This document shows positions 12,326 to 24,640 of a DNA stretch of 64,000 nt, piece by piece; position 1 is the stretch's first letter, and each line of letters begins with the position of its first letter. Source of the stretch: Tolypeutes matacus. Lineage: Eukaryota > Chordata > Mammalia > Cingulata > Chlamyphoridae. The notes under the pieces were generated by a model, which was not told the DNA's origin, did not search any database, and saw nothing but the letters and a program-made list of their open reading frames with translations. Position numbers and translations under genes: made by a program. The stretch lies in assembly GCA_026826555.1 (NCBI GenBank), contig JAKSZT010054304.1, forward strand, positions 32,246,011 through 32,310,010, read 5' to 3'.

Positions 12326-13593
12326 AAGGATCTTATTCTTAGACTTCACTCTGATAGTCCCCTCTCTGACAAGGTCCCCTAAGATGTGCTGTTCTTTACT
12401 GCCCTGGGCTGGAATGCAGCAGTCATCAGGTTGCTAGTTCTCTTGAAACTCAAGGAGGAAATTTTTCTCTTCTCAGGTTTCCTAAGCTTTTCTCACCCTC
12501 TGGAGTAATGGACCTTTAGACACTTCATCTATTCATCCTCTCCTTGGCTATCAGGAGACAGCTTTTCTCACATCCTTTGGGTCATTTAGTACGAAGATCT
12601 TTCCAGAATTCATGTTCTGACACTAGTGTTTTTAATTGTTAAGAGCAGGTGACATTTAGTACCACCTCTATCTGCTAGGTTTCTCCTGTAAACTGGGAAT
12701 GAACTTGGTTGTTAAAGTCCCAAACCCATAGCTTTTGCCCCAGGAAATTAGATGGGTTCTAGCTAAAAGTAGACAAGAGGCAGAAATAATTTAATTTGAA
12801 ACCTTATCAAATATCTTCAAATGAATTTTTTTCTGAGTATATCAAGATTGAAGTGAGAACTACACTTCAATCATCACCAAGAATAACAAGGAAAACATTG
12901 TAAGTTATGTATAATTACTAGGAAAATATTTCTACTTCATATACAAATGAACAACAAAAAATAATTTGAGTTTCTTCTTGACTGATGGAATTTTGTTAGG
13001 TGATGCTCTTAGCCTTCTGGGGTATGACTATCTATTGTAAAGAATTGCTATGACACAGCTACAGGCAGTTATTTCTGTTTCTTAAGCTACATATTGTGAA
13101 ACATGTTTTGTGGAATTTTTATACCTTTTTTTGTATTCATACTGAAGCAAGTGTAGAAGAAAACATTTTTCCTGGAAGTGAATAGATTTGCACTTCTCAT
13201 TTTAATGATAGATTGTTTTCATATACTCAACTAATAAGGGGCATAGATTGACAAATGAGAAAAGTAATTATCTTTATTTACTATAATATTTTAAAATAAC
13301 TATATATACTTGGATATTTGCTTGGGACATTTCCATTCCTTATAAATATTTAAGTTCTTTATTAGGAAATATTTGAGATATTGTATTATGAAATTTAAGC
13401 TAATATTCATTATCTACCCCTGGTTTATAAAAACAAATTCTTCCTCTCCCTTCATTCATCCCCTTGCAATGTGAGATTACAGATCCTTACATTAAGAGAT
13501 TGTTTCTCTTTCCTCACTCCCTAAATCTGGAGTGGCCATATGACTTGCCAGCCAATGGAACATTAGCAAATGTGATACAGACCAAGGTTTAAA
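12326..13593. other. unassigned sequence
   Basis: The first 400 bases are moderately GC-rich and the rest AT-rich. No gene was recognised. Around 13530-13590 a phrase (ggccatatgacttgccagccaatgg) resembles ancient mammalian repeats, but I cannot name the family. Confidence 0.4.
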
Positions 13594-13720
13594 AAGTACA
13601 GTGAGCCCTAAGTTAAACTATGGGCTATAGTTAGTAGCACAATAATATACATGTGCTTTCATCAGTTGTAACACAAATTCCACACCAGTGCAAGTTGTTA
13701 ATAATAGAATAGTATTTTAT
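13594..13720 (+). mobile_element. short L1 3'UTR fragment
   Basis: This block (aaactatgggctatagttagtagcacaa ... cagttgtaacacaaattccacac ... gttgttaataatag) parallels 38690-38790 in the 3'UTR of the L1 at 31.6-38.9 kb, in the same orientation. It is about 125 bases and isolated. Confidence 0.6.
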
Positions 13721-14309
13721 GAATGATTCTTCTGCAAATCCACAACTTTTCTAATAAAGAATATTTTATATATTTACATCTATACATATGTATATAAGTA
13801 ATTGTTTATTGAACTTGCCCCCTGCCATTGCCTTTTTGTAAAGGAAACCAGACTAGCCTGTAAGATGAGGAGAAACACTTGACTCAGTCTCCCCCATCAT
13901 CCAGCCAACAGCCAACTAAGTTCTAGTAACAGAACCACTTATCTAACTAGGAGACAATTGCAGATGCATGAGAACACAGCTGAGAATAGTGGCACCATAG
14001 ACTGCTGAGTATAACCCAAATTTCAAACCCAGGGTATTACAAGTAAAATAATTGGTTGGTGTTTCGAATATTAACAAATGGAATAATTTGTAATGCACCA
14101 ACAGACAACACAATTTCAGTCTCTTAAATACCCTTAAATCAATATTCTTATAGATCAGACTGCTTATCACTTTAATACAGTCAAGCCACTGATATTACTT
14201 TTAGGTTAAGTCCAAACTCCTTATACTCAAATTATGTTAACTTCATGACCTAGGCACTGCTAACATCTCCAGACCCAAACTGTGTCCCAGAAAACTATTT
14301 ATCAGTAAC
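13721..14309. other. unassigned AT-rich sequence
   Basis: No gene or repeat recognised. The minus-strand 75-codon frame at 13943-14170 is probably chance. Confidence 0.4.
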
Positions 14310-14324
14310 TTCTATTGATGTGTG

Positions 14325-14348
14325 TATATATATATATATATATATATC
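14325..14348. repeat. (TA)n microsatellite
   Basis: Twelve TA dinucleotides preceded by gtg, a candidate length-polymorphic site. Confidence 0.9.
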
Positions 14349-15295
14349 CAGTAAAGTTTACCAAATTTAAGTAAACAAGTCTGAGTTTCAAAAAATGCAT
14401 ACCATAAAAATTACCTATATACCCATTCAGAGTCAATCTTTCCATCACACCCCTTAGTCTCTGATAAACGCTAGTACATTTTTTTGTCACTACGTATTTT
14501 CCCTTTCTACAATATCATATAAATTTAATTACACAGTTATGTAGGGTTTGTGTGTGTGTGGCCTCTTTCACTTAGTACAATGCTTTTGTGTTCATCCATG
14601 TCACCGCTGTATCAGTAGTTCATTCTGTTATATTTCATAACTGAAAATAAGCCAAGTATTATTTCTTTGTATGGGTATCCAATAATTTGTTTATCCACAT
14701 TGGCTTATTTTCAGCTATGATCAATTATAAATAAATCAGCTATGAAATGTTTTCATTTCTTTTCAATACCTGAGAGTACAATTTGTGGATCTCATAGTAA
14801 CTGCATGTTAACCTTTATAAAAAACTTTTCTAAAGTATTATACCATTTTATATTCCTATTAGCAATTCATGAGGATTTAACTTGCTCCCTGTGATTGCCA
14901 ACATTAGTTTAAAATTTTGTCCAGTTTAGTGGGTGAGTAACGGCATCTCACTGTCACGTTAATTTTCAATTTATTTAATAGTTAATAAAGTTGAGCATCT
15001 TTTCATGTGCTTATTTGTCTTCATATATCTTATTTGGTGAAGTGCCTATTCAAATATTTTCCCATATTTATCATGTTTATTGTTTTATTATTGCCTTGCA
15101 CAATTTCTTCATGTTTATGGATATTACACCTTTGTTACATATATGTTTTGCAAATATTTTCTCCCAGTTTCTTGCTTTGTTTTAACAGTATTTTTTGAAC
15201 AACAAATGTATGTAAGTATAATGATGTTTAATTTGTCATTTCAGCTTTTACTTTGTGTTTTTCTGCTATATTTAAGAAATTTTTAATATAACACA
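14349..15295 (-). mobile_element. old L1 3' region (L1M-like)
   Basis: The minus-strand L1 3' pattern is seen in phrases such as cttagtacaatgcttttgtgttcatccatg, gtatgggtatccaataatttgtttatccac, ggtgagtaacggcatctcactg, aagttgagcatcttttcatgtgc and ttacatatatgttttgcaaatattttctcccag. These match the C-terminal ORF2 and 3'UTR region of old mammalian L1s. Short hydrophobic plus-strand frames at 14991-15286 are antisense shadows. Confidence 0.75.
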
Positions 15296-15339
15296 AAGTT
15301 AGCTAGTACCAATAAAAATGGTCTTAATATGGTAGGCAA

Positions 15340-15730
15340 ATTGACGAATAGGCAATTGGTTGACTTAACAGTAGGAATTGATTGGCTCATGATTTTGAGG
15401 CTAGAAGAAGTGCAAAATCAAGATATCAGTAAGGCTTGCTTTCTCCCAGATCCTAACATTATGATACTGACTACTGGCAATCCTTGGGATTTCTAGGTTT
15501 GTATTTCATTCTGCATCCTGTCACACGGTAATGTCCTCTCCTTTCAAATTTTGTGACTTGCAGATTCTTATTATAAGTGTCCAGCAATCTGGATTAAGGC
15601 CCACTCTCATTTAACTGGGTCACACCTTAACTAAAAATAGCATCTTCAAAAGGTCCCATTTGTGTAATCCTAAGAATGTGGATTAAGATTAAGAATATGT
15701 TTTGTTGGGGTATATAATTCAACCTACCAC
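15340..15730 (-). mobile_element. LTR, ERVL/MaLR-like
   Basis: It has the same layout as the LTRs at 5.0 and 41.0 kb: tgattggctcatgattttgagg, then gtcacacggtaatg, then actgggtcacaccttaact, then gtggattaagattaagaatatgtttt, ending caacctaccac at 15730. Read on the minus strand that is a TG(G)TAGGTTG-type start. The left boundary is approximate. No internal viral sequence adjoins it. Confidence 0.65.
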
Positions 15731-16149
15731 GCTGGGTGTACAGATTTCATCAGATTTTTTAAATTGGCCATTATTTCTTCTAATTTTCTGACTCCTCTCA
15801 TCTCCCTTGCAAAACTCTAAATTCATTATAATAGCTTTCTTGATATTGTCTCACAAGTCTTGATGCTTTGCTTATATTTTCAATCATTTGGTTCTGTGTT
15901 TCCTTTTGTATAGTTTATCTATATCTTCAGGTCAACCAGTCTTTTCTTCCGCAGTGCTTAATGGACTATATTCTCTACTATGATATTTTTCATTTCATAT
16001 ATTATATTTTCATCCCTAGAAACATGTAAAGTATACTTACAATAGTTATATTGTCTGCTAATTCTATCACCCATTCCTATGACTGTTTATGATTTTTTAA
16101 ATATTACTTTTTATTATTCACATTTTACTTCTTCTTTGAATGTCTACTG
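15731..16149. other. unassigned AT-rich sequence
   Basis: T-rich, with no gene recognised. It may be decayed minus-strand L1. Confidence 0.35.
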
Positions 16150-16675
16150 ATATTTTTTATTTTACTTTTGAAAAATTTATTGAAGTATACCTTCATACAT
16201 GGACATACATAAGCAGTAAGCATATATACTAAAAGTTGTGAATTTACAAAATAAATATGCATAACATCATACAGGGGTCCCATACATTAACCCACCACCA
16301 ATACATTGCATTGTTCTGAAACATTTGTTACAAACTATGGAAAAGCATCATCAAAATATTACTAACGATGGTCCATATCTTACATTTGGTGTATTTTATC
16401 CTCAACCCACCCTATTTTTTTTTTATTTTGTACATTTAAAAATTGAAAAAATAAACAATTAAAAACTAAAAAGTGAACACAGATGAATAAATATATACAT
16501 TTCTCAATTAAATGTAATGGATACATGTAAATTTTTTTTAATCAAACATTATATTACACAATATATTTGGTTCATAGTAATGCATTCATACAGTATTTGT
16601 CCTTTTGTGTCTGGCTTGCTTCACTCAACATAATGTCCTCCAGGTTCATCCATGTTGCCTTATGCTTTATGACTT
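16150..16675 (-). mobile_element. L1 3' fragments, rearranged
   Basis: 16150-16420 repeats the 3'UTR pattern of the neighbouring full-length L1 (atgcataacatcatacagggg, 'cattgttctgaaacatttgttacaaactatgg'). 16560-16675 carries a different L1 block (gtaatgcattcatacagtatttgtcc, cataatgtcctccaggttcatccatg). The AT-rich join between them suggests internal loss. It is probably a separate, older minus-strand insertion next to the one at 16680. Confidence 0.6.
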
Positions 16676-16679
16676 CATT

Positions 16680-17425
16680 TCTTCTTTTTAATATATTTTT
16701 ATTACAGAAGTTGTGAACTTAAAAAACAATCATGCACATGTGTAGAATTCCCATATAATATCCCTTAAGTAACACACCACATTGTGGTGGAATATTTGTT
16801 ACAGATTATGAGATAATATCATCAGACTATTACTATGAACTATGGTCCATAGCATACATTTGGCACACTTTTTTCTATACCTCCCCCAATATCAATGCAG
16901 TACATCTTTGGCATTGATACGAGAATATTACAGTATCGCTGTTAACCACAGTCCATAAGTCTCACCGATTGTATTTTTCACATGCTTCTCCACAGTCCCA
17001 TCATCCTGCAATAGTGATATACATCCACTCTAGCTCACAAAAAGACACTCTTACAAATGTACCATCAACCACAATTGTCAACCACCTCTGGGTTCACTGT
17101 GTGTTATTCAGTCCCTAGATTATTCTCAAGCTTTCTTTCAACTGACATTTACATCCTTAGACTACCCTTCTCAACCATAATCCCATTTATAAATCAATTG
17201 CCACACACTATAATGTGCTGCCATCAACTCTATTCATTTCCACACTTTTACAGTCAAGTTAATTAAAACTTCTACATACATTAAGCATCAGTACTCCATC
17301 TCAGCCCTCCCCTTATCTCTTAATTACCTATACTCTGGGTTTTAACTCCATGTGTTTATTCTTTGTATTTAGTTCACATTAATGAGACCATGCAATATTT
17401 GTCTTTTTATTTTTTTTTGTCTAAT
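16680..17425 (-). other. 3'UTR of the minus-strand L1
   Basis: Non-coding sequence downstream of ORF2 on the minus strand. It has repeated phrases (aaccacagtcc, accaccac/aacacaccac, ttgttacagattatgag) also found at 3035-3720 and 16150-16420, which helps define those as fragments of related L1s. Confidence 0.65.
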
Positions 17426-20400
17426 TTACCTCACTAACATAATGTCTTCAAGATTCATCCATGTTATCATATGTCTCCCAATTTCATAACTTCTTACTGC
17501 AGCATAGTATTCCATCATATGTATATACCTTATTTTGTTTATCCATTCATTGGTTGGTGGACACTTGGGTTGTTTACATCTTTTGGCAATTGTAAATAAC
17601 ATCGCTATCAACATCAGTGTTCAGATATTGGTTTGTGTCACAGTTTTCAGTTCTTCTGGATATAGTCCTTGTAGAGGAATTGCTGGATCATATGGCAGTT
17701 TTATATTTAGCTCCCTGAGGAACTTCCAAACTGTCTTCACAGAGGTTGCACCATTTTACTATCCTTCAATAGTGAAGAAGCGCTCTTATTTCTTCACATC
17801 CTCTCCAACAATTATTGTTTTCTGTTTTTTCAATAATGGCCATTCAATGCAGTGTGCAAGATATCTCATTATTGTTTTGACTCACATTTCCTTAATAGAT
17901 AATAATATGTAACATTTTTCAGGTACTTTTGGCCATTTGAATTTCCTTTTTGGAGAAATGTCTATTTAAAGCTTTTGTGCATTTTTTAATTGGATTGCTT
18001 GCTCTTTTATTGTTGAGCTGTGTGATCTCTTTATATGGAATGAAAATCAAACCCTTATCAGACATGTGGTTTCCAAATATTTCTCCCATCGAGTGGTCTA
18101 CTTTTTCACTAAATTGATGAAGTCCTTTGAATCACAAAAATGCTTACGATTGAGGAAGTCCCATTTATCCATGTTTTCTTTTGTTGCTCATGCTTTTGGT
18201 ATAAGATTTAAGAATGCACGACCTATGGTCAGGTTTTAAAGATGTTTTCCTACATTTTCTTTTAGGAGCTTTATGGTTCTTTCTTTTATATTTAGATCTT
18301 CATCCATTTTGAGTTAATTGTTGTAAAAGGTGTGATAGGGATCCTCTTTCTTTCAGCTATAGATATCGAGTTTTCCCAGCACCATTTGTTGAATATAGTG
18401 TTCTGCCCCAGTTGAGTGGGTTTGGCAGGCTTGTCAAAAATCATGTGACCATAGATGTAAAGGTCTGTTTCTGAAACATCAGTTCAGTTCCATTGGCCTA
18501 TATGTCTATCTTTAGGCCAGTACTATGATATTTTCCCCATTGTAGCTAAGTAATATGATTTAAAGTCTTGATGTGAGAGTCCTCTAGCTTCGTTTTTCCT
18601 TTTTAGGATGTTTCTGGCTATTTGGGGCCTCTTATCCTTCTAAGTAAATTTGATACTTGTGTTTTCTATGTGTTTAAAAAATGGTGGTGGAGTTTTTATC
18701 GTGATTGCATTGAATCTGTATATCAATTTGGATAGACATCTTAATGATATTTAGTATTCCAATCAATAAGCATAGAATATTTTTCCAATTATTGAGGTCT
18801 TTTTAAATTTCTTTTAAAAAGACATTGTAGTTTACTTAATACAAGTGCTTTACATCATTGGTTAAGTTTATTCCTAAATATTTCATTTTTTTAGTTGCTA
18901 TTATAAATGGAATTGTGTCCTGACTTCCTTCTCAGATTGCACATTATGATTGTATAGAAATATTACTGATTTTTGCATAATGGTCTTGTATCCTGACACT
19001 TTACTGAAACCATTTATTAGTTCTAGCAGCTTTATTGTAGTTTTTCGGGACTTTCTAGATATAGGATCATATTAACTGTGAATAGCGAATGTTTTACTTT
19101 TTCCTTTCTGATTTGAATGATTTTATTTCTTTTTCTTGCCTAATTGCTCTAGCTAGAACCTCTAGAATTAGATTGAACAACATAGGTGACAGTGGGCATC
19201 CTTGTCTTGTTACTGATCTCAACAGGAAAGCTTTCAGTCTTTCACCATTGAGTACAATGTTAGCTGTGGGTTTTTCATATATGGCCTTTACCATGTTGAA
19301 AAATTTCCTTCAATTCCTATCTCTTGTAGTATTTTTTATCAGGAAAAGATGCCGTGTTTTGTCAAATGTCTTTTCTGCATCAATCAATAGGATTATGTGA
19401 TTTTTCTTTTTTGATTTATTGACATGGTATATTACGCTGATTGATTGTCTTATGTTGAGCCACCTTTGCGTGCCTGGATAAAACCCACTTGATCATGATG
19501 AATAATTATTTGAATTAGTTGTTGGATTTGATTAACAAATATTTTATTAAGGATTTTGGCATCTGTATTCATTAGAGAAATGGGTCTGTAATTTTCTTTT
19601 TTTGTAATACCTTAATCTGGCTTTGGTATTAAGGTGATATTGGCTTCATAGAATGAGTTTGGTAGCATTCTTTTTTGTTCAATTTTTTAGAAGAGCTTGA
19701 GTAAGATTGATATTAAATTTCTTTATAGATCTCATTTGTGAAATCATCTGGTTCTGGTCATTTTATTTTGGTGAGTTGGTTGATAACTCTTTCGATCTCT
19801 TCATTTGCAATTGGTTTGTTGAGGTCTTCTCTTTCTTCTAGGGTCAGTGTAGCTTGTTCTTATGTTCCTAGGAATTTTTCCATCTCATCTACATTGTCTA
19901 GTTTGTTGGCATACAGTTGTTCATACTATCCTCTTATGATCTCATTTATTTCTGTGGGGTCTGTAGTAATGTCCTTATTTTCATTATTATTTCATTTATT
20001 TGCATCTGTTCTCTTTTTTTATTTGTCAGTCTAGCTAAGTGTTTGTCAATTTTGATAATCTTCTCAAAGAATCCACTTTTGGTTTGTTAATTCTCTCTAT
20101 TGTTTTGTTGTTGTTGTTGTTGTTGTTCTTAATTCCATTTATTTCTGCTCTGATCTTAGTTATTTCATTCCTTCCACTTGCTTTGGTATGAGTTTGCAGT
20201 TCTTTTTTCTAGTTCCTCCAGCTATGAAGTTAGTTAATTGATTTTAGCTCTTTCTTCTTTTTTAATGTAAACATTGAGGGCACTACCTTCATTGCATCCC
20301 ATAGGTTTTGATATGTTGTGTCTTTGTTTTCATTCGTTTTGAGATATTTTTTATTTTGCTTGCAAGTTCTTCTTTGACCCACTGATTATTCAAGAGTTTG

Positions 20401-20950
20401 TTGTTTAATCTCCATCCATTTGTGAATTTTCCCTTTTACTGCCTCTTGTTGATTTCCAACTTTATTCTATTATGATAAGAATACTTTGTATAATTTCAGT
20501 CTTGTTGAATTTATTGAGATTTGCTTTGTAACCCAACATATTGTCTATCCTGGAGAAGATCTATGAGCATGAGAAAAAAATTGTATATCCTGCTGTTTTG
20601 GGGTGCAATGTTCTGTATATGTCTATTAGCTTTAGTCCATTTATTATTATTCAAGCCTTTTGTTACTTTATTACTCCTCTGCCCAGATGTTCTATCCAAA
20701 GCTAAGAGTGATGTATTGAATTCTCCAACTATTATTGTAGAGATATCTATTTCTTCCCTCAGTTTTGCCAGTGTTTGCCTCATATATGTTGGGGAACCTT
20801 GGTTAGGTGCATGTACATTTATGATTGCTCTTTCTTTTGGTGAATTGCCTCTTTTATTAATATATAAAGTCCTTTTTGTCTCTAATAACAATTTTGCTGG
20901 TTTAAGTCTATTCATCTGATATATAAGTATAGCTACACCAAGTCTTTTCT
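17426..20950 (-). pseudogene. L1 ORF2 (endonuclease-reverse transcriptase), broken
   Basis: ORF2p nicks DNA and reverse-transcribes L1 RNA. Surviving blocks on the minus strand, N to C: the endonuclease domain at 20511-20915 (INVHAPNQGSPTYMRQTLAKL, IIVGEFNTSLLALDR, where the family usually has GDFN, so the Asp is changed to Glu), an RT palm block at 19094-19294 ([25 protein letters not shown]), and the C-terminal block at 17426-17614 (CPPTNEWINKIRYIHMMEYYAAVR). Other parts are readable only in alternating frames. No intact frame longer than about 135 codons remains. Confidence 0.85.
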
Positions 20951-21189
20951 GGTTACTGCATGCATGAAATATCTTTTATGAACATTTCACTTTCAACCTA
21001 TTGGTAATCTTTGGTCTAAGATGAGTCTCTTGCAGACAGTGTATCGATGGCTCGTATTTTCTTATCCATTCCTCCAGTCTGTGTCTTTTGATTGTGGAAT
21101 GTAACCATTAGCATTCAATCTTATTACTGTAAAGGCAGTTCTTATTTCACCCATTTTGACCTTTGAGTTTTATTTGCCACTCTTTTGAT

Positions 21190-22572
21190 ACTTTTAATTA
21201 CTTTTACTGTTATAATCTTCAATTCTAGAATCTCTTCCAAGCCTCTCTCTCCTGTCTTTTCTTTTCAGGCTATAACTCTCCTTTTACAGGTTGACTACAC
21301 TTGCAAAGCCAGTTTTCTTGTTATAAACTCTCTCAGTTTCTGTTTATCTGTGAATATTTTAAATTTGCCCTCATTTTTGAGAGACAATCTTGTTGAATAT
21401 AAGATTCTTGGATGGAAGTTTTTCTCTTGCAGTATCTTAAATATATCATACCACTGCCTTCTTGCCTCCATGGTTTCTGATGAGAAATCAGCACTTGATC
21501 TTATTGGGTATCCCTTAAATGTTATGCTTCACTTTTCTTCTGCTGCTTTCAGAACTCTCTCTTTGTCTTTGGCATTTGACATTTTGATTAGTATATGTTT
21601 CAGAATTGATCTATTCAGATTTATTCAGATGGGATTTTGTTGTGCTTCTTGGACACATATCTCTATATCAACAGGTTGGGGAATTTTCTGCCATTATTTC
21701 TTCAATATTCCTTCTACTCCTTTTCTCTTCTCTTCTCCTTCTGAGACACCCATGACATATATGCATGCATGTCTCTTGTTGTCATTTAGTTCCCCAAGAC
21801 CCCATTAATTTTTTTCCATTCTTATCTTCATCTGTTCTTTTGTATGTTTGATTTTGGAGACCATGTCTTCAAGCTCACTGATCCTTTCTTTTACTTCTTG
21901 AAATCTGCTGTTATATGCTTCCAGTGTATTTTTAATTTCATTTATTGCACCTTTCATTCCCATTACTTTTGCTATTTTTCTATGTATGCTTTCAAATTCT
22001 TCTTTGTGCTCACCCAGTGTCTTCTTAATATCCTTAATCTCTTTAGCCATCACATTAGATTTATTAAGGACATTTGTTTGAACATCTATGATTAGTTGCC
22101 TCAACTGCTTTAAGTCATCTGGAGGCTTATCTTGTTCCTTTAACTGGGCAATATCTTCCCATTTCTTGGCATGGTCTGTAATTTTTTTTTTCTTGCCATC
22201 TGGCTTACTAGATATATTTATTATGGATGTAGTTTCTCTTATTAGTTTAGGACTTTCTTGCCCTTTCTTCCTTGTTTGTTGTGTCTTATGAACCAGGGAG
22301 GTAGTTGGTACAGTAAGCTGTGGAGGCTGAACCTGCCCACATTGCTCCAGCGACTGGTGAAGCTTCTCCCATATTTCTCCTTTGCCAGGTGTAGGGACAG
22401 AGCCATAGCCTTGTATAATAATCCAAGTTTTGCAGGCCAAGACTGACTGCAGTTCCTTGGAATGACTGGTGGAGCTTCTTGCTCCTTCCTCCTTTGCCTG
22501 GGGCAGGGATGGAGCTGCAGGTGTGGGCAGCAGTTTATGCCTTACAGGACCAAAATGGCTGTAGTTAACCAA
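21190..22572 (-). pseudogene. L1 ORF1 (RNA-binding coiled-coil protein), broken
   Basis: ORF1p is the trimeric RNA chaperone of L1. A 255-codon open frame at 21805-22572 (minus) ends in a clear heptad-rich coiled coil (residues about 150-250; IKDIKKTLGEHKEEFESI, EIKNTLEAYNSRFQEVKE, RISELEDMVSKI). The RNA-recognition and C-terminal domains should lie at 21190-21800 but are disrupted. The first 90 or so codons of this open frame read through copies of the 5'UTR monomer, so the true start is probably internal, near 22300. Confidence 0.75.
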
Positions 22573-23800
22573 GTAGACTGATGTAACACCATCCCTCCCT
22601 CCCTGCCAGGGGTGGGGATAGACCCTCTGGAGTGCCCAACTATCTAATCTGTGTGGGCTGAATATGCCTGAAGTTTTCCTGAGAGGCTGAAGGAGTACTG
22701 TCTCTTCTGCTCTTTAGGGGGTGGGAACAAAACTACCTATGTCCAACAGTTCAGTCCATGTAGGCCAAAAGTGCCTGCCATTGCTCCGAGAGTCTAAGGA
22801 AACAACAGCTTCCTCCTATCCTTTTGGGTGGTGGGGATGGATCCATGGACATCCAATAGTTCAATTCCTATAGGCCAAGAGTACCTGCCATTGTCTGAGA
22901 GCCTGAGGAAACATCAGTCTTATCCTATCCTATTAGGGTATAGGGGTGGGCCCACAGGCACCCAACAGTTCAGTCTCCATTGGCCAAACATACCTGATTT
23001 TGCCTGGAGAAGCTAAGGAGACATGAGAAACCTCCTATCTTATTAGAGGGTGGCAGTGGATTTACAGGCTCCCAACAGTGCAGTCCCTGCAGGACGAAAG
23101 TGCCTGCTATTGCCAGTAAGACTGTGGAAACACTAGGCCCCTCCTTTCCTATTGGGGAGCAGGGTTGGATCTTCAGGTACCCACCAGTCCTGGCCATGCA
23201 GGCTGAAAGAGCCTGCCATTGCCCTGAAAGGCCGAAGAAACCCAGCATCCCTCCTATCTTACATAGTTGTGGTATGGAGCTGCAGGTGTCCAACTATTCA
23301 GTCTGTGTGGGCCAAAAGCACATGCAGTTACCCAGAGTGGCTGGGGAAATACAGTCCCTCTCTTGTCCTGTTGTAGGTTGGGATGTAACCACAGGTACCC
23401 AACAGTCGAGTTTGTGCAGGCTAAGAGCACCTGCAGTTGCCCTGAGAGGCTGAAGAAACACCAGCCCCCCTCCTATACTATGGGAGGGGCAGGGTTAGAG
23501 AGGGAATTGAAGGTGCCCAACAAACCAGTTCATGTGGGCCAAAGTTTCTGCAGTTGCCTGGACAGACTGAGGAAACACAGCTCCCCTTTTATCCTATTGG
23601 GGTGCAGGGATGGAGTTACAGGTGCCCAGTTATCAAGTCTCTGTGGGCTGAAAGTGCCTGTAGTTTCCCAGAGAGGCCAAGGAAACACGGTTCCTCTCTT
23701 ATCCTATTGCGGTATGAGATGAAGCCTCAGATGTCCAATTATTCAGTCTGTGCCAGCTGAAAGCAACTGCAGTTACCCGGAAAGACTGGTGCAGGTGCCC
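22270..23800 (-). repeat. L1 5'UTR tandem monomer array, ~110-bp unit, about 14 copies
   Basis: A 'GGCC/GGCT' anchor inside the motif (gt)(g/a)gGCC(a/t)(a)AAG..cctgc recurs at 22325, 22435, 22547, 22656, 22763, 22873, 22982, 23091, 23201, 23310, 23419, 23537, 23646 and 23755. Spacing is 107-112 bases with one of 118. Units share cccaacagt-c-agtc, the anchor, ttgcc-gag-agctga/g-gaaac and tcctat-ctatt-gggg. The array sits upstream of ORF1 on the minus strand, the position of the promoter monomers in some rodent L1s, so a promoter role is likely. Overlapping plus-strand frames (23100-23760) come from the unit length not being a multiple of three. Confidence 0.85.
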
Positions 23801-24448
23801 CCAGCTTCCTCCCTGCTGGATGTGGGGCTGGAGCTTAGGCTAGGACTGCAATGTGATCTTGGTGGAAAGAAGCCAGTCCCTACCAGAACTGTGATTTTTC
23901 AATGGGCTCCACTTCCCCTCATGCCAGGCAGAGTTAAAGTGGTGGCTACTGGCCTCTTTCCAACTTGGATAGGTTCAAACTGTAACTCTTCTTAGGAGTA
24001 TACCTTAGCCAGCTGAATTTACTATTCAGTGCCCAACCATTTCTTCCTACCCTGTTTTTGGGAAATGGAGCATCCAACTCCAGTCATGGAATAGCTCCTG
24101 ATCAGCTTGCACCGCAGGCACCGGACCCTAAGGCATAGAGTGCTCTATTCAAGAATCTTCTCTGCAGATGAGCAGTCTCCTTTTTCCATATTTTCAAGAA
24201 TGGTTCAGGATGCTCTTCTTGTCTCCTGGGGCCCCTAAACAGTGGCTTTAGATAGCTCAGGGTGATTACTAACTGCCCTGTAGGATGAGCTGACTCTTGG
24301 AGCTTCTTAATCTTGCTCCTTTTCTTCTAGTGATGCTTTGATTGGACTCATTATCTTGTCTAATTTTTCTTCTCTGATAGAAGAATTTTTTTTTGTATTC
24401 TTTGCTATATTGTCATGATTTGTTATCTTATGCCATTTAGTTGTGTTT

Positions 24449-24640
24449 TCGATTGGATCATGTCGGTCACAAAGACATGTTCAAGTCCCAACCAACAGTC
24501 CTGTGTGTGTGAACTCATTTTTAAAGGGGACTTTGAAGAGTCTACCAAAATAAACCCAAAATTGAATCAGGGTGGGCCTTAATCCAATATAACTGTAGTC
24601 CTTATGAGCAATGGAAATTTGGAAGCAGCAATAGATAGAA
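24449..24640 (+). mobile_element. MLT1/MaLR-like LTR fragment
   Basis: The phrases tcggtcacaaagacatgttcaagtcc, gtgtgaactcatttttaaagg, cagggtgggccttaatccaatataactg and gtccttatgagcaatgg follow the order of mammalian MLT1/MaLR LTRs. The 3' half is missing. The fragment lies just upstream (minus-strand sense) of the L1 5' end. Confidence 0.7.

Larger units (their letters stand above)
16680..24325 (-). mobile_element. nearly full-length L1 retrotransposon, inactive
   Basis: A complete L1 layout is visible on the minus strand over about 7.6 kb: 5' end near 24325 (complement starts ggagcaagattaagaagc), a 5'UTR with a tandem monomer array (22270-23800), ORF1 (about 21190-22300), ORF2 (about 17426-20950) with endonuclease, reverse transcriptase and C-terminal regions, then a 3'UTR to about 16680. 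L1 moves by copying its RNA into nicked chromosomal DNA. Frameshifts and stops break both ORFs, so it cannot now move itself. It is the best-preserved element in the window. Confidence 0.85.

Noticed and set aside
23100..23760. Overlapping plus-strand open frames of 68-151 codons with repeated peptide phrases
   Set aside because: They arise from the ~110-bp L1 monomer array. The unit is not a multiple of three, so frames rotate through it. They lie antisense to the L1.
22270..23800. Regularly spaced repeats that might suggest a CRISPR-like array
   Set aside because: The whole ~110-bp unit is repeated with divergence, rather than short identical repeats separated by unique spacers. The context is a mammalian L1 5'UTR.
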